Positions 51,892-62,001 of a DNA stretch of 64,000 nt are shown here, in pieces. The DNA comes from Clostridium sp. CAG:1000. GTDB taxonomy: Bacteria > Bacillota_I > Bacilli_A > RF39 > UBA660. Positions within the stretch are counted from its first letter, which is position 1, and every line of letters starts with the position of its first letter. The stretch lies in NCBI GenBank assembly GCA_000436975.1, contig HG000339.1, forward strand, positions 23,238-87,237, read 5' to 3'. The notes under the pieces are model-generated. The model did no database searches. It was not told the DNA's origin and saw only the letters and a program-made list of their open reading frames with translations. The position numbers were made by a program, and so were the translations under genes.

Positions 51892-52550
51892 AAATTTTCC
51901 TTCTTTCTATTATTAGATTTTTCAATTACTTTAGCTTCTTTTATTGTTTCACTACTATTATTTACATAAACAACTTTTGTATTTGCAAGAAGATCATGTA
52001 GTCCTCTACCATCGTTCTTAAACATAATCATAATTATCGAAGCTGAAACTAATGTTGCATCTATCATATTAATATATTTGCTTGTTGAAATATATAATCC
52101 TTTACTTGCAAAACTTATTAAACATATAAGTATTACTGATGTTAGTACACTATTTATTATTAACATTCTAATTATAACCTGACTTAATTTTAATTTTTTG
52201 CCATCATTACTAACAACTTTTATTTTCATTAATTTTTTGCCAATAGTTTGTCCTTTATTGTAATATTGAAATAATCCAAAATATAAAACCATTACGACAA
52301 CATTTATTATTGATGTAGAAACACTATATTTATTTAAATCATACATAACATTTGTTGCTTGTTTTACAGTTTGACTATTATTAGTATTTTCACTCTCGGC
52401 AATTAAAGCTTTATAGCTTTCAAATGCTTGTTCATATTTTTCATAATTTGGATTTAAAGCTTCAATATTAGTAAACAGCCCTATTATAAAAACAACTATC
52501 ATAAGATCAATTATATAAGCAAATGCTCTTTTCAATGTTGGCTTTTCCAT
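51888..52550 (-). CDS. RDD family membrane protein
   Basis: There are 220 residues and four membrane helices. The RDD signature is partly altered (LKRAFAYIIDLMIV, where the Arg and Asp are kept), and GQTIGKKLMKIKVV plus GRGLHDLLANTKVVYV are typical. The family has unclear transport-related roles. It overlaps rpiB and the next upstream gene by a few bases. Confidence 0.85.
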   Translation of the reverse strand: MEKPTLKRAFAYIIDLMIVVFIIGLFTNIEALNPNYEKYEQAFESYKALIAESENTNNSQTVKQATNVMYDLNKYSVSTSIINVVVMVLYFGLFQYYNKGQTIGKKLMKIKVVSNDGKKLKLSQVIIRMLIINSVLTSVILICLISFASKGLYISTSKYINMIDATLVSASIIMIMFKNDGRGLHDLLANTKVVYVNNSSETIKEAKVIEKSNNRKKENL

Positions 52551-53989
52551 TATTTACCTCCTTTTTTATAAAATATTGAGAATAGTGAACTCTTTCTCTT
52601 AATTAAACTATTACCATTATATTTATTGTTAATATTTTTAAATACTGTATTGGATAAATCATATATGCTTCCCTCAGATAACGAATAATTATTTTTACTA
52701 TAACTAATATCATCTACTATTATAGGAACTCTAACAGAAAAATTAATTTTACATAATTCCTGTTTTTTATTATACAACTCTTTTTCTATTCCATACAACG
52801 ATGAAATTATTAATGCACCAGATATTTCTTTAATATAAGTATCTAAGATGCCAATTATAATATCTATTTTTCTTAACTTTTCTTCAATGTCATCAACTAA
52901 TTTACAGTCGCTAATATCATAATTAATAATTATTAATTCTTGCTCTTTATCTTTCAAAAAAGCTAGTAATTTATCTTTATCATATATGAAATCATCATCA
53001 GTAGCATAATATTTCAAGTCCGGATCTATTATATTTCTAAGCCCAGTAAAATAATAATTTATAAATGGACATCTAGATTTCTTATCTAATATTAAACATT
53101 TTGAATTTATAGATTTAAGTGAATTTAACGCATATGTCGATGATACTGCAAAATTATTCATGAATGGTATTTTTTTATGTGATTTAACAGGAAATAAAGA
53201 GTAATATCCTATTGAATTAATATCTAAAGCTTTATATTTTTGAATATTTATTTCATCTATGAACTGATCAACATTAACATTTGAATAATTAAAGAATAGA
53301 ATTTGATCATTATTTTCAAGGGCAAAATCACTGTTTAGCATAAATGTCCTCATATTATTCGGAGTAGTTCTAGTGCTAACACAAGTGTTAAATCTTTTTT
53401 CTATATCTTTCCACTTTTCTCCTACTACTGTAACAAACGATCTTATATAATCTCTTAATGTTGATAAGTTGTTAATATTATTTTCCCCTGTTATTAATCC
53501 TATTTTTACTTTTGATGATACCTCATAATTAAGAGTATTAAAGTATGGTAACATAATTTTATAATCATTTAGTGACTTTTGCGTAAAAATCAAGTGAAGA
53601 CATACTTTAGTATTTATATAAGTTAATATATATTTTAAGTACACACTCAAATGTTCTATAGTAGTACTATTATCCCAATAACAAATAATATGTAATTTAG
53701 ATTTATTGTTATTTGTTTGTTGAATAGCATATTGTAATACTTGATTATTTTTATATGTTTCATTATATATATTATTAGAAATTATACTATAAGAAAGTGG
53801 CATCTTAATGCCTATACTAAAATCTCTGTAAGCATCTTTATAATCTAAGTAATTACTTGTCAAAGATGAAAAAAATCCATCTTTAGTCAATCTATCTAAA
53901 TTGGGCATTAATTCTTTTTTATATACATTATAAGAATCTTTTTGCTCAATACCAAAACCATTTATTAGTAATAATATGTTTTTCTTCAT
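52550..53989 (-). CDS. Degenerate alkaline-phosphatase-superfamily (phosphoglycerate-mutase-like) protein
   Basis: There are 479 residues. The start MKKNILLLINGFGIEQKDSYN...MPNLDRLTKDG mirrors the start of cofactor-independent phosphoglycerate mutase (VLLILDGWG...TPNLDRL). VGEKWKDIEKRF matches its (R)YYAMDRDKRWER-like region in position. The metal ligands are lost: Asp of DGWG is Asn, and the TADHGN-like motif is SSLYGIEKE. It is therefore probably a pseudoenzyme, or one with a changed site. It is conserved in an operon with RDD and rpiB genes. Confidence 0.65.
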   Translation of the reverse strand: MKKNILLLINGFGIEQKDSYNVYKKELMPNLDRLTKDGFFSSLTSNYLDYKDAYRDFSIGIKMPLSYSIISNNIYNETYKNNQVLQYAIQQTNNNKSKLHIICYWDNSTTIEHLSVYLKYILTYINTKVCLHLIFTQKSLNDYKIMLPYFNTLNYEVSSKVKIGLITGENNINNLSTLRDYIRSFVTVVGEKWKDIEKRFNTCVSTRTTPNNMRTFMLNSDFALENNDQILFFNYSNVNVDQFIDEINIQKYKALDINSIGYYSLFPVKSHKKIPFMNNFAVSSTYALNSLKSINSKCLILDKKSRCPFINYYFTGLRNIIDPDLKYYATDDDFIYDKDKLLAFLKDKEQELIIINYDISDCKLVDDIEEKLRKIDIIIGILDTYIKEISGALIISSLYGIEKELYNKKQELCKINFSVRVPIIVDDISYSKNNYSLSEGSIYDLSNTVFKNINNKYNGNSLIKRKSSLFSIFYKKGGK

Positions 53990-54006
53990 ATTTATCTCCT
54001 ATAAAA

Positions 54007-56613
54007 TTATTTATTGTTTCTTCTAATATATTTGTATATTTCAATAATTAATAGCACTGGTAATGCTAAAATCAGTAAAATAAACATATGTGGATATGGT
54101 ACACTATATGTTTGCAATAATATTGATAGAATAGGTACCTCCATTACGATAATTTGTAAAATAATTGTTAACACTATCGTTATTAGTACAAAAGGATTTT
54201 CTTTAAATCCATTTTTAAATACAGATTTTTCTTCACTTCTACAATTTAATACATGTATATTTTGCATAAATACCATTAAAGCCAATATATATCCTCTAGC
54301 ATGTGCAACTTCAAAGTTCAAATATTTTATCATTATAAACCATACATCAAATACTATTATGCCCATAAATAAGCCAGATGCTAGTATTTGCTTAATCATT
54401 TCTTTTTCAAACAAACTCTCACTTGTCTTCCTAGGCTTTTGTTTCATTATAGTATCTGTTTCACGTTCAAAAGATAATGCCATATCTTGAAGGCCATCTG
54501 TTACTAAATTTAGCCATAGCAATTGTATTGCTACTAACGGCATTGGTAAATTAAATAGTATTGCTAAAACAAAGAACAGTACCTCTGCAAAGCCACAAGA
54601 TAAAAGTAATATACTTATTTTTCTAATATTTGAATAAGCATTTCTGCCTTCTTCTATACCTGCAACAATTGAAGCAAAGTTATCATCTATTATGATCATA
54701 TTTGCAGTTTCCTTAGCAACATCAGTACCACTTCCCATTGCAACACCAATATTTGCGGCTTTTATTGCAGGAGCATCATTTACACCATCCCCAGTTACAG
54801 CTACAAACTCACCCATTCTTTGTAGAGATTCAACGATTTTTAATTTTTGTAAAGGCGTAACTCTTGCAAATACTTTTTTGTTTTTTATGCAATCGTCAAA
54901 TTCTTTTTCGTTCACACAAAATTCTAACTCTTCGCCCGTTATCACTTCATCATAATTTTTAACAATGCCTAACTCTTTTGCTATTGAAAAAGCTGTTAGT
55001 GAATGATCCCCTGTAATCATAAGCACTTTTATTCCTGCTCCAAAACACTCTTTTATTGAAGAAATAGCTTCCTTTCTTACAGGATCTATAAATCCTACCA
55101 AACCTACAAAGTTTAAATTTTTAATTTTTGATTCATCTATTTTTTTGCCTTTAATTTCTCCATCACAAATTGCAATTACTCTATACCCTTTACTAGCAAG
55201 TTCATCATTTTGTTTTAATATTTCTTCTTCATTTAATTTTTCTTTTTTACCGTTAACAAAACTATGTGAACAAAACTTAAGTATTTCTTCTACGGAACCC
55301 TTAGCGGTACAATGAACACCATTTCCATTATCATAAAATACTGCAGAGTATTTTTTTTCTGATTCATAGGGCACTTCTTTAATCTTCTTCATTGAATTAT
55401 TATTAACTTTTAGCTTGTACGACAATGCCAAAAATGCAACATCAATTGAATCACCGATTCTTTCCCACCTATTATTAACTCTTTCTAGTTTTGCTTCATT
55501 ATTAATATATCCTAAACTAGCAATATACTTTGCATTATCAATATTTTTACCTTTTACCCCACCTACATCATTATAACCGTTTCCATCTATTTCATATATT
55601 TCATTATTCGGTAAAACTATTTTTTTAGCAGTTTGTTCATTTACTGTAAGAGTGCCAGTTTTATCACTCGCGATTACAGTACAACTTCCTAAACTTTCAA
55701 CAGCAGTTAGCTTTTTGCATATTACATTCCTTTTGCTCATTTTATTAGACCCAATGGTCAATGCCATTGTTAAAGCAAGTGGTAACCCTTCAGGCATTGC
55801 CGATACTGATAAAGCAACCACAGCTAAAAATATTTCTAAAGGTTTGTAATCTTTATTAAAAAGTACTATAGCTATTATAACTGCAATTATCGCAATAATT
55901 AAAGTTATTTGCTTTGAAAACTTTTCCATTCTAATGGTTAATGGTGACTTAGATTCTTCAGTACTTGTAACTTTCTGAGCTATTTTTCCAACTTCTGTAT
56001 TAATACCTGTTGAAGATACAACTGCTTTTGCCCTACCTGTTAATACAGAACATCCTGCATATAAGCAACAATTGGTAATATTATTAATAGATGATTTGTC
56101 TGATTTACTAACAGCAATACTTTCTCCAGTTAGAATTGATTCATCAACAGTTAAATTATTTGATTCTATTATCCTGCAGTCAGCCGGAATTTTGCTTCCT
56201 GACTCCAAAATTATTATATCCCCAGGAACAACTAAAGCCGAGTCTATTTCACAATGTTTAGCATCTCTAATTACTTTAACTTTTACTTTTATTAAATTTT
56301 TAAGAGCTTCAGAATTTTTATTTGCTTTAAATTCTTGTATAGTTGAAACTATCGCATCCACCATAATAATAAATAATATAGCTACCCCATCTAAGGTTTC
56401 TCCAACAACAAATGACAATATTGTGCACATAATAAGCACATATATTATTGGATCTTTAAGTGACTCAAAAAATATTTTATATAATGGTTTATTTTTTTCT
56501 TTTGGAAGTTCATTTAAACCATATTTAGACAATCTTTTTTTAACCTCTTTTTCACTTAGACCATCTATTGAAGTATTATAATTCTCTAAAATTTCTTTTT
56601 TTCTGCTTTTCAT
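54007..56613 (-). CDS. Calcium-type P-type ATPase (P2 family)
   Basis: About 868 residues. DKTGTLT carries the phosphorylated Asp, LTGESIAV is the actuator loop, and VTGDGVNDAPAIKAANIGVAMG the hinge. The helix-4 motif VALSVSAMPEGLPLALTMALTIG and helix-6 LLWLNLVTDGLQDMAL (N-D pair) match SERCA/PMR-like Ca pumps. I chose the ATG with GGTGG five bases upstream. It probably exports Ca or Mn. Confidence 0.92.
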   Translation of the reverse strand: MKSRKKEILENYNTSIDGLSEKEVKKRLSKYGLNELPKEKNKPLYKIFFESLKDPIIYVLIMCTILSFVVGETLDGVAILFIIMVDAIVSTIQEFKANKNSEALKNLIKVKVKVIRDAKHCEIDSALVVPGDIIILESGSKIPADCRIIESNNLTVDESILTGESIAVSKSDKSSINNITNCCLYAGCSVLTGRAKAVVSSTGINTEVGKIAQKVTSTEESKSPLTIRMEKFSKQITLIIAIIAVIIAIVLFNKDYKPLEIFLAVVALSVSAMPEGLPLALTMALTIGSNKMSKRNVICKKLTAVESLGSCTVIASDKTGTLTVNEQTAKKIVLPNNEIYEIDGNGYNDVGGVKGKNIDNAKYIASLGYINNEAKLERVNNRWERIGDSIDVAFLALSYKLKVNNNSMKKIKEVPYESEKKYSAVFYDNGNGVHCTAKGSVEEILKFCSHSFVNGKKEKLNEEEILKQNDELASKGYRVIAICDGEIKGKKIDESKIKNLNFVGLVGFIDPVRKEAISSIKECFGAGIKVLMITGDHSLTAFSIAKELGIVKNYDEVITGEELEFCVNEKEFDDCIKNKKVFARVTPLQKLKIVESLQRMGEFVAVTGDGVNDAPAIKAANIGVAMGSGTDVAKETANMIIIDDNFASIVAGIEEGRNAYSNIRKISILLLSCGFAEVLFFVLAILFNLPMPLVAIQLLWLNLVTDGLQDMALSFERETDTIMKQKPRKTSESLFEKEMIKQILASGLFMGIIVFDVWFIMIKYLNFEVAHARGYILALMVFMQNIHVLNCRSEEKSVFKNGFKENPFVLITIVLTIILQIIVMEVPILSILLQTYSVPYPHMFILLILALPVLLIIEIYKYIRRNNK

Positions 56614-56675
56614 ACTATCCACCATTATAATTATTATAAATTATTAATGATTTTTTTTCAATATAAAAGAATAAG

Positions 56676-57758
56676 CTAATCACTTATTCCTAATTTAACT
56701 TTAAAAGTTTTTTGCTCTTTCCCTCTGATTACTTTAATTTCAACTTCATCATTTGGTTCATATTTATACAAATAGTATCTTAACTCTGCCACACTTTTAA
56801 CTTTATATTTTTCTATACCAATTATAACGTCCCCTTTTTCTAAACCTGCTTTATTACTAGGACCATTATCGGCTGTTGATATTACTATTACACCAGATGT
56901 TACCGAATTATCTATTTTTATCCCTTGCTTTGCTAAATAATAACCAGAAGTAGACATATCAGCCATTTGAACACCTAAAAAAGGTCTTTGTATTTTTTCA
57001 CCTTTAACTATTTTATTCGCATATAATAATGCATCTTCAATAGGTATTGAAAAACCTATTCCTTCAATTTCTGATTGGACTATTTTCATTGAATTTATTC
57101 CGATTACTTCACCTGATACATTACATAAAGGCCCACCACTATTGCCAGGGTTTATTGCTGCATCAGTTTGCATAACATTCATTATCCAATCTTTAGATGA
57201 AGATGAGCCAACAGATACTTCTACCATTCTGTTTTTACCACTTAAAATTCCTCTTGTAACAGTTCCTGAAAACTCAGAGCTCATCGGAGAACCAATTGTA
57301 AACACAGTATCGCCTACTTTAGCCTCCGAACTTTTACCTATCTTAGCAACATTTTTAGCATATTTTTTATCTATTTGTAAAACTGCAATATCGGCAAGTT
57401 CATCGCTTCCTAAAACCTTAGCTTCCAAACTCTCTCCATTAGTTAAAGTTATTTTTATCTCGTCAGACGACTCAATAACATGATGATTGGTCATAATATA
57501 ACCATCTTCAGCATAAATAAAACCAGAACCGATTCCTGAAAGTTTACCTTTTTTATAATTCTCAACAACAACAACTGAATCATATATATTATCAATACCT
57601 GATGAAATACCCTCTTCATTAACTTTAACTACTTTTTGTATTTTACTTTCTGTCTTCACTATACTATTAGGAAAATAATATATAAGCATATACATTAATG
57701 CACTTCCAGCAAATAATGATAATATGATGGTAACTATGTATGAAAGTTTTTTATTCAT
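56676..57758 (-). CDS. htrA: HtrA/DegP-type serine protease with PDZ domain
   Basis: There are 360 residues. One N-terminal membrane helix (about 8-28) is followed by a trypsin-like domain with triad His93 (TNHHVI), Asp123 (ADIAVL) and Ser207 (NPGNSGGPL), then one PDZ domain (about 265-355, GVIVISTADNGPSNKAGLEKGDVIIGI). It degrades or refolds damaged extracytoplasmic proteins. AGGAGG precedes the ATG. Confidence 0.95.
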   Translation of the reverse strand: MNKKLSYIVTIILSLFAGSALMYMLIYYFPNSIVKTESKIQKVVKVNEEGISSGIDNIYDSVVVVENYKKGKLSGIGSGFIYAEDGYIMTNHHVIESSDEIKITLTNGESLEAKVLGSDELADIAVLQIDKKYAKNVAKIGKSSEAKVGDTVFTIGSPMSSEFSGTVTRGILSGKNRMVEVSVGSSSSKDWIMNVMQTDAAINPGNSGGPLCNVSGEVIGINSMKIVQSEIEGIGFSIPIEDALLYANKIVKGEKIQRPFLGVQMADMSTSGYYLAKQGIKIDNSVTSGVIVISTADNGPSNKAGLEKGDVIIGIEKYKVKSVAELRYYLYKYEPNDEVEIKVIRGKEQKTFKVKLGISD

Positions 57759-57766
57759 AATGCCTC

Positions 57767-58696
57767 CTATTCTAAATATGATAATTGTTTATAATTTTCC
57801 GGAAATCCCATTCTATATAAAACCTTACTAACATCAATGACTTTAAGTTTACTTGAAAGTTTGTCTATTTCATAACAAATTTCATTCATCATCATTTTAA
57901 AATCATCTGTAGTTAATAACTCTTTAAGTATTATTAATAAAGCAAAAATGTCGTGTTTCCCATAAATATATTCATCATCAACTTTAGGAATACCTAACTG
58001 TAGATGAAAAGTTGTATCTGCTATAGTCTTTTGAGTTTCATGATTAAATAAAATATCTTCATGTGCACATAAATTTCTATAATTAGCAAGAATTGACATA
58101 TAATTTTCTATTTTGTCTGGACTTAAATTATAATAATCAGCTATTTCTTTTCTATCCTCAGACTTAAGTATTGTAAATAATTCACTCATAAGGCCAAAAC
58201 TTAATACTTTTACCCCTACCCACATTGGTATATAACCATAATTATTTATATAATGGCTAGTTGCTTGATGTTGATAACCATTTATTCTAATTTGCCTTTT
58301 TAATTTTCTAAGTAGGTCGTTAATTTGACTATTTTTTTCTTTACTTCTATCAAAATTATTAATGTTTAAATAATCTTTTTCTTTATAACCATATTTTTTA
58401 CTAAGAACATAACTATATATAGATTTGTAATTATTTTCAACAATCAAAACATTTTTAAAAATAATATTTCTAAAGAATCTGTCAAATGTAAATAATGAAT
58501 ATAACTCTTCAAAAGTAGTACCTTCAATAAATCTTTTTGTACCATTCATTAAAAATGGAGATCTATATCCATTCAAAAAAAAGTAATTTTCACGCAATAG
58601 TATTTCTCTAGCTTTATCATAATCTTCGAATACCATGCCCTTACTTCTTAATATTTCTATTTGTTCATCAATTGTTTTAAATATTTTAGCAGCCAT
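57767..58696 (-). CDS. Abi_2 (AbiD/AbiF) family protein with HEPN-type motif
   Basis: There are 309 residues matching Abi_2 throughout: EQIEILRSKGMVFEDYDKAREILLRENYFFLNGYRSPF at the start, MWVGVKVLSFGLMSELF in the middle, and ILANYRNLCAHEDILFN, where Arg207-x4-His212 is the HEPN ribonuclease motif. Members stop phage growth by RNA cleavage. Here it is a lone gene between htrA and the ribosomal rpsI gene, with no mobile element signs. Confidence 0.88.
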   Translation of the reverse strand: MAAKIFKTIDEQIEILRSKGMVFEDYDKAREILLRENYFFLNGYRSPFLMNGTKRFIEGTTFEELYSLFTFDRFFRNIIFKNVLIVENNYKSIYSYVLSKKYGYKEKDYLNINNFDRSKEKNSQINDLLRKLKRQIRINGYQHQATSHYINNYGYIPMWVGVKVLSFGLMSELFTILKSEDRKEIADYYNLSPDKIENYMSILANYRNLCAHEDILFNHETQKTIADTTFHLQLGIPKVDDEYIYGKHDIFALLIILKELLTTDDFKMMMNEICYEIDKLSSKLKVIDVSKVLYRMGFPENYKQLSYLE

Positions 58697-58791
58697 CCCT
58701 ATTACTCTCCTATGTTAAAATTATATCATAAATTGCTTTATTTAAAACTATTTTTTAATATTTTTTATAACTTTGCAATATACCTGTCAAC

Positions 58792-58822
58792 AAAAAGACT
58801 CAGCAAACAATTACTGAGTCTT
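58792..58822 (-). terminator. Terminator of the rplM-rpsI operon
   Basis: AAGACTCAG / CTGAGTCTT nine-bp stem followed by TTTTTG on the minus strand. Confidence 0.85.
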
Positions 58823-58834
58823 ACGTTAAATTTA

Positions 58835-59227
58835 CTATCTCTTACTGAATTGAGGTGCTCTACGAGCTTTCTTAAGGCCATATTTCTTTCTTTCTTTAAT
58901 TCTAGCATCACGAGTGATCATTCCACTAGTTTTTAATACTGGTCTATTTTCACCATTAACTAGCATTAAAGCTCTTGCTATACCTAATCTAATAGCACCG
59001 GTTTGCCCAGAAAAACCTCCACCTTTAACATTGATTTCAATATCAAATTTCTTTAAAGTATCAGTTAATTCTAATGGTTGGATTAAATCCATAACTAGTG
59101 TTTCGTAAGGCATATAATCCTTAACATCTTTTCCATTAACAGTAATTTTACCAGTTCCATTAGTTAAAGTAACTTTAGCAACACTTCTTTTTCTTCTGCC
59201 TATTGCAGCATATTTATTTTCTGCCAT
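58835..59227 (-). CDS. rpsI: 30S ribosomal protein S9
   Basis: A 130-residue protein with the invariant [12 protein letters not shown] near the start, [15 protein letters not shown] core ([23 protein letters not shown]) and the C-terminal [16 protein letters not shown] that reaches the P-site tRNA. It follows rplM by 1 nt, the universal pairing. Confidence 0.98.
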   Translation of the reverse strand: MAENKYAAIGRRKRSVAKVTLTNGTGKITVNGKDVKDYMPYETLVMDLIQPLELTDTLKKFDIEINVKGGGFSGQTGAIRLGIARALMLVNGENRPVLKTSGMITRDARIKERKKYGLKKARRAPQFSKR

Positions 59228-59228
59228 A

Positions 59229-59660
59229 TTATCTTACCTCTAAACTTTCTGGTTTTTGAGCTTGATGTTTATGTTCACTTCCAGCATAAACAAATAATTG
59301 CTTATAAATTTGTCTACCAAGTCTATTTTTTGGAAGCATACCTTTAACAGCTCTTTCTACCATTTCAACAGGATATCTTTCTATCATAGTTCTTGCAGTT
59401 CTTTCTCTCAAACCACCTGGGTACCCACTATGATTATAGTACATTTTCTTATCTAACTTATTTCCAGTTAGATTAACCTTTTCAGCATTGATAATAATTA
59501 CGTTGTCTCCGCAAGCAATATGAGGAGTATAAGTTGGTTTATTTTTTCCTCTTAATACTGAAGCAGCTAAAGCAGCAACTTTACCTAAATTTTTGCCTTC
59601 AGCATCGATTATATACCACTTATGTTCAACGTCTTCTTTTCTTAACATAAATGTTTTCAT
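59229..59660 (-). CDS. rplM: 50S ribosomal protein L13
   Basis: A 143-residue protein. I chose the ATG at [19 protein letters not shown], which is the family N-terminus and has AAAGGAA upstream; the frame stays open 26 codons earlier but that part is the leader. [26 protein letters not shown] and [10 protein letters not shown] are family motifs. Confidence 0.98.
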   Translation of the reverse strand: MKTFMLRKEDVEHKWYIIDAEGKNLGKVAALAASVLRGKNKPTYTPHIACGDNVIIINAEKVNLTGNKLDKKMYYNHSGYPGGLRERTARTMIERYPVEMVERAVKGMLPKNRLGRQIYKQLFVYAGSEHKHQAQKPESLEVR

Positions 59661-59664
59661 ATTA

Positions 59665-59745
59665 ATTCCTTTCTTTAATTTCCATGCTATCGCATTTGCA
59701 ACTACGACATTTCTATCCCACAGAAACTGCACTTCCATTAAAATG
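59665..59745 (-). ncRNA. Candidate rplM (L13) leader RNA
   Basis: The transcribed leader of about 90 nt contains a compact hairpin near the ribosome site (AATGC-GATA-GCAT, about 59686-59699) and paired GTGCA/TGCAA elements upstream. This resembles the L13 leader that autoregulates rplM-rpsI in Firmicutes. The assignment rests on general layout only. Confidence 0.4.
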
Positions 59746-59755
59746 TACCGGATAT

Positions 59756-59784
59756 ATTATATAAAATGTATATGTAAAAGTCAA
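59756..59784 (-). promoter_or_regulatory. Sigma-A promoter of rplM-rpsI
   Basis: Minus strand TTGACT (59779-59784), 17-bp spacer, TATAAT (59756-59761): near consensus, as expected for a ribosomal operon. Confidence 0.85.
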
Positions 59785-59889
59785 ATGTTTTCAGTACTTT
59801 TTAAAAAAAAATATTATTTATATTAAAAATGGCTTCTTGACATTATAACCAACTTAATTATATAATAGCAATATAATATGGAGGAATAA

Positions 59890-60936
59890 ATGAAAAGTAA
59901 AGGGTTGAAAATTATTTTAATTATTTTAATATTACTAACTGGAAGTGCAGGAGGTATCGGCTTTGTTCAGTCAAAAAAACAAACTGCGAATAATCCAAAT
60001 GAAGAAAAAAATAAAATAACGTATGAATATTATTTGGAAGATGAACTTCAAGAAACAATGCCTGTAAATACTCCGAATACAACTGATGAAAATGGAACCA
60101 TTGTTGTAAGTGAACCTACTTATCAATTTTCAAGATTCACTTGTACAAATGATCTTACCGGTGACTTTGATGTTGATAACTGGAAATTTATTCCGAAAGA
60201 AAATAAAACTAGTACATGTAAACTTTATTTTGTTAAAACTAATTATACCATAACATTAACAGTTACTAATGGTGTTGAAGATGAAAATAATCCTAAAACA
60301 ATTCAAAGAGAAAAAGATGGTAAATTTATTATAAAGCCTAACGAAGGGTATATATACAAAACAGCTGTATGTTCAGATAATAAAGAGGGTTCTTGGGATG
60401 AATCAACTAATACTTTTACCTTAAACGCTATTATGAAAGATATAACATGTAAAATTGATTTTGATATAAAAAATTTACAGGCTGACATCACAGTAGTGAA
60501 TGGTAAGGGTAATACCACAGAAAATACTAAATACGGTGAAAGTATTTCTGCTATAGTTCAACCAAACTCAGGATATGAAAAAGCAAAGATTGAGTGTACT
60601 AATAACCAAAGTGGAACTTTTACATCAAATAAGTTCACTATTCCAAAATTAACCGATAATACAAAATGTACCATTACATTTGAAAAAGTTCCTGTAGTTA
60701 AACATACTCTAAAAATTAATATTGCTGATTCTACTAAATATTCAATATCAAGTGGTTCTGAATCCATGCCAGTAGATAATGGAAATGATGGAGTATTTGT
60801 TATTAATTCAACTGATGGTACTCAACCAATAGTTAAATGTAATAATATAGAATATAGTCCCGATGACACTGTTGGAAACTCATATAAATTTAAAATTTTA
60901 CGTATAACAAAAGATATAACATGCAATATAAATTAA
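59890..60936 (+). CDS. Membrane-anchored extracellular protein with Cys-containing beta repeats
   Basis: There are 348 residues. The N-terminal helix (about 5-25) is followed by four or so repeats of about 75 residues. Each repeat has a first Cys (FTCTNDLTGDF, AVCSDNKEG, IECTNNQSGTF, VKCNNIEY) and a second near the repeat end (TCKLYF, ITCKIDF, TKCTITF, ITCNIN). The pattern resembles InlB-type or Ig-like bacterial repeats with a possible disulfide per repeat. Function is unknown; surface exposure is likely. It has a GGAGGAA ribosome site. Confidence 0.65.
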   Translation: MKSKGLKIILIILILLTGSAGGIGFVQSKKQTANNPNEEKNKITYEYYLEDELQETMPVNTPNTTDENGTIVVSEPTYQFSRFTCTNDLTGDFDVDNWKFIPKENKTSTCKLYFVKTNYTITLTVTNGVEDENNPKTIQREKDGKFIIKPNEGYIYKTAVCSDNKEGSWDESTNTFTLNAIMKDITCKIDFDIKNLQADITVVNGKGNTTENTKYGESISAIVQPNSGYEKAKIECTNNQSGTFTSNKFTIPKLTDNTKCTITFEKVPVVKHTLKINIADSTKYSISSGSESMPVDNGNDGVFVINSTDGTQPIVKCNNIEYSPDDTVGNSYKFKILRITKDITCNIN

Positions 60937-60958
60937 CGATAAACATATCGTTTTTTTA
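60935..60958 (+). terminator. Terminator after the repeat protein
   Basis: AACGAT / ATCGTT stem overlapping the stop codon, followed by seven T. Confidence 0.75.
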
Positions 60959-61004
60959 TTGAAAAAATATATTAAAAATGATAAATTATTTATGAGGAAA
61001 AAAT

Positions 61005-61997
61005 ATGTGGAAAATTGGAAATGTTAAAATTAATAATAGAGTGGTTTTCGCACCAATGGCAGGTATTTCTAATGAAAGTTATCGAACTATCATTAAAGAA
61101 ATGGGCGCAGGTCTTATATATACAGAAATGGTTAGCACTATGGGAATAGTATACAATAGTAAAAATACAATGGACTTACTAAGAATAAATGATACTGAAC
61201 GACCAATTAGTATACAAATATTTGGAAGTGATATAGAGAGTTTTGTCAAAGCCGCTAAATTCGTAGAAGAAAATTATAAGCCTGATATTATTGATATAAA
61301 TATGGGTTGTCCGGTACCAAAAGTGGCAATCAAATCACAAGCAGGTTCTGGTCTTCTTAAAGAACCAAAAAAAATTTATGATATAGTATCATCAGTAGTA
61401 AAAAATGTACGCACCCCAGTAACTGTTAAAATACGCGCTGGATGGGATAATGAAACAATTAATTGTATAGAAGTTGCAAAAATTATTGAAAAAGCCGGAG
61501 CAAGTGCAATAGCCTTGCACCCTAGAACAAGAGTGCAAGGCTATAGCGGTAAAGCCAATTGGGAACTAATCAAACAAGTCAAACAATCAATATCAATACC
61601 AGTTATAGGAAACGGAGATATTACCACAATATACGAAGCAAAAAAAATGCTTGATCAAACAAGCTGCGACGCTATAATGATAGGAAGAGCAACTCTTGGC
61701 AATCCTTGGTTTATTAAAGAATGCATTGAATATGTTGAAAATAATAAAATAATTGAAAAACCAACATATACGCAAAGAATTAATATGTTAATCAAACATT
61801 ATCAATTACTAAAAGCAAATACTAATGAAAGAAAAGCAATTTTAGATATTAAAACCCCAGGTTTATATTATTTAAAATATATTCCCGGCACAAAAGAATT
61901 AAAAAAAGAATTATCTTTATGCAAAAATGAAAAAGATTTCTTAATATGTATAGGCAAAATAAAAGAACATGTTAAACTTCTAGATTGTGAAAAATAA
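61005..61997 (+). CDS. dusB: tRNA-dihydrouridine synthase (DusB-like)
   Basis: A flavoenzyme of 330 residues. APMAGISNESYR binds FMN, INMGCPVPKV holds the catalytic Cys, and VKIRAGWD, ALHPRTRVQGYSGKANW and IGNGDI are family motifs. It reduces specific uridines in the tRNA D-loop. Its GAGG ribosome site and own terminator suggest a single-gene unit. Confidence 0.96.
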   Translation: MWKIGNVKINNRVVFAPMAGISNESYRTIIKEMGAGLIYTEMVSTMGIVYNSKNTMDLLRINDTERPISIQIFGSDIESFVKAAKFVEENYKPDIIDINMGCPVPKVAIKSQAGSGLLKEPKKIYDIVSSVVKNVRTPVTVKIRAGWDNETINCIEVAKIIEKAGASAIALHPRTRVQGYSGKANWELIKQVKQSISIPVIGNGDITTIYEAKKMLDQTSCDAIMIGRATLGNPWFIKECIEYVENNKIIEKPTYTQRINMLIKHYQLLKANTNERKAILDIKTPGLYYLKYIPGTKELKKELSLCKNEKDFLICIGKIKEHVKLLDCEK

Positions 61998-62001
61998 GAA
62001 A

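Noticed and set aside
54014..54490. Plus-strand ORF of 158 codons within the Ca-ATPase gene
   Set aside because: It is a shadow of the P-type ATPase reading frame on the other strand, without ribosome site or family resemblance.
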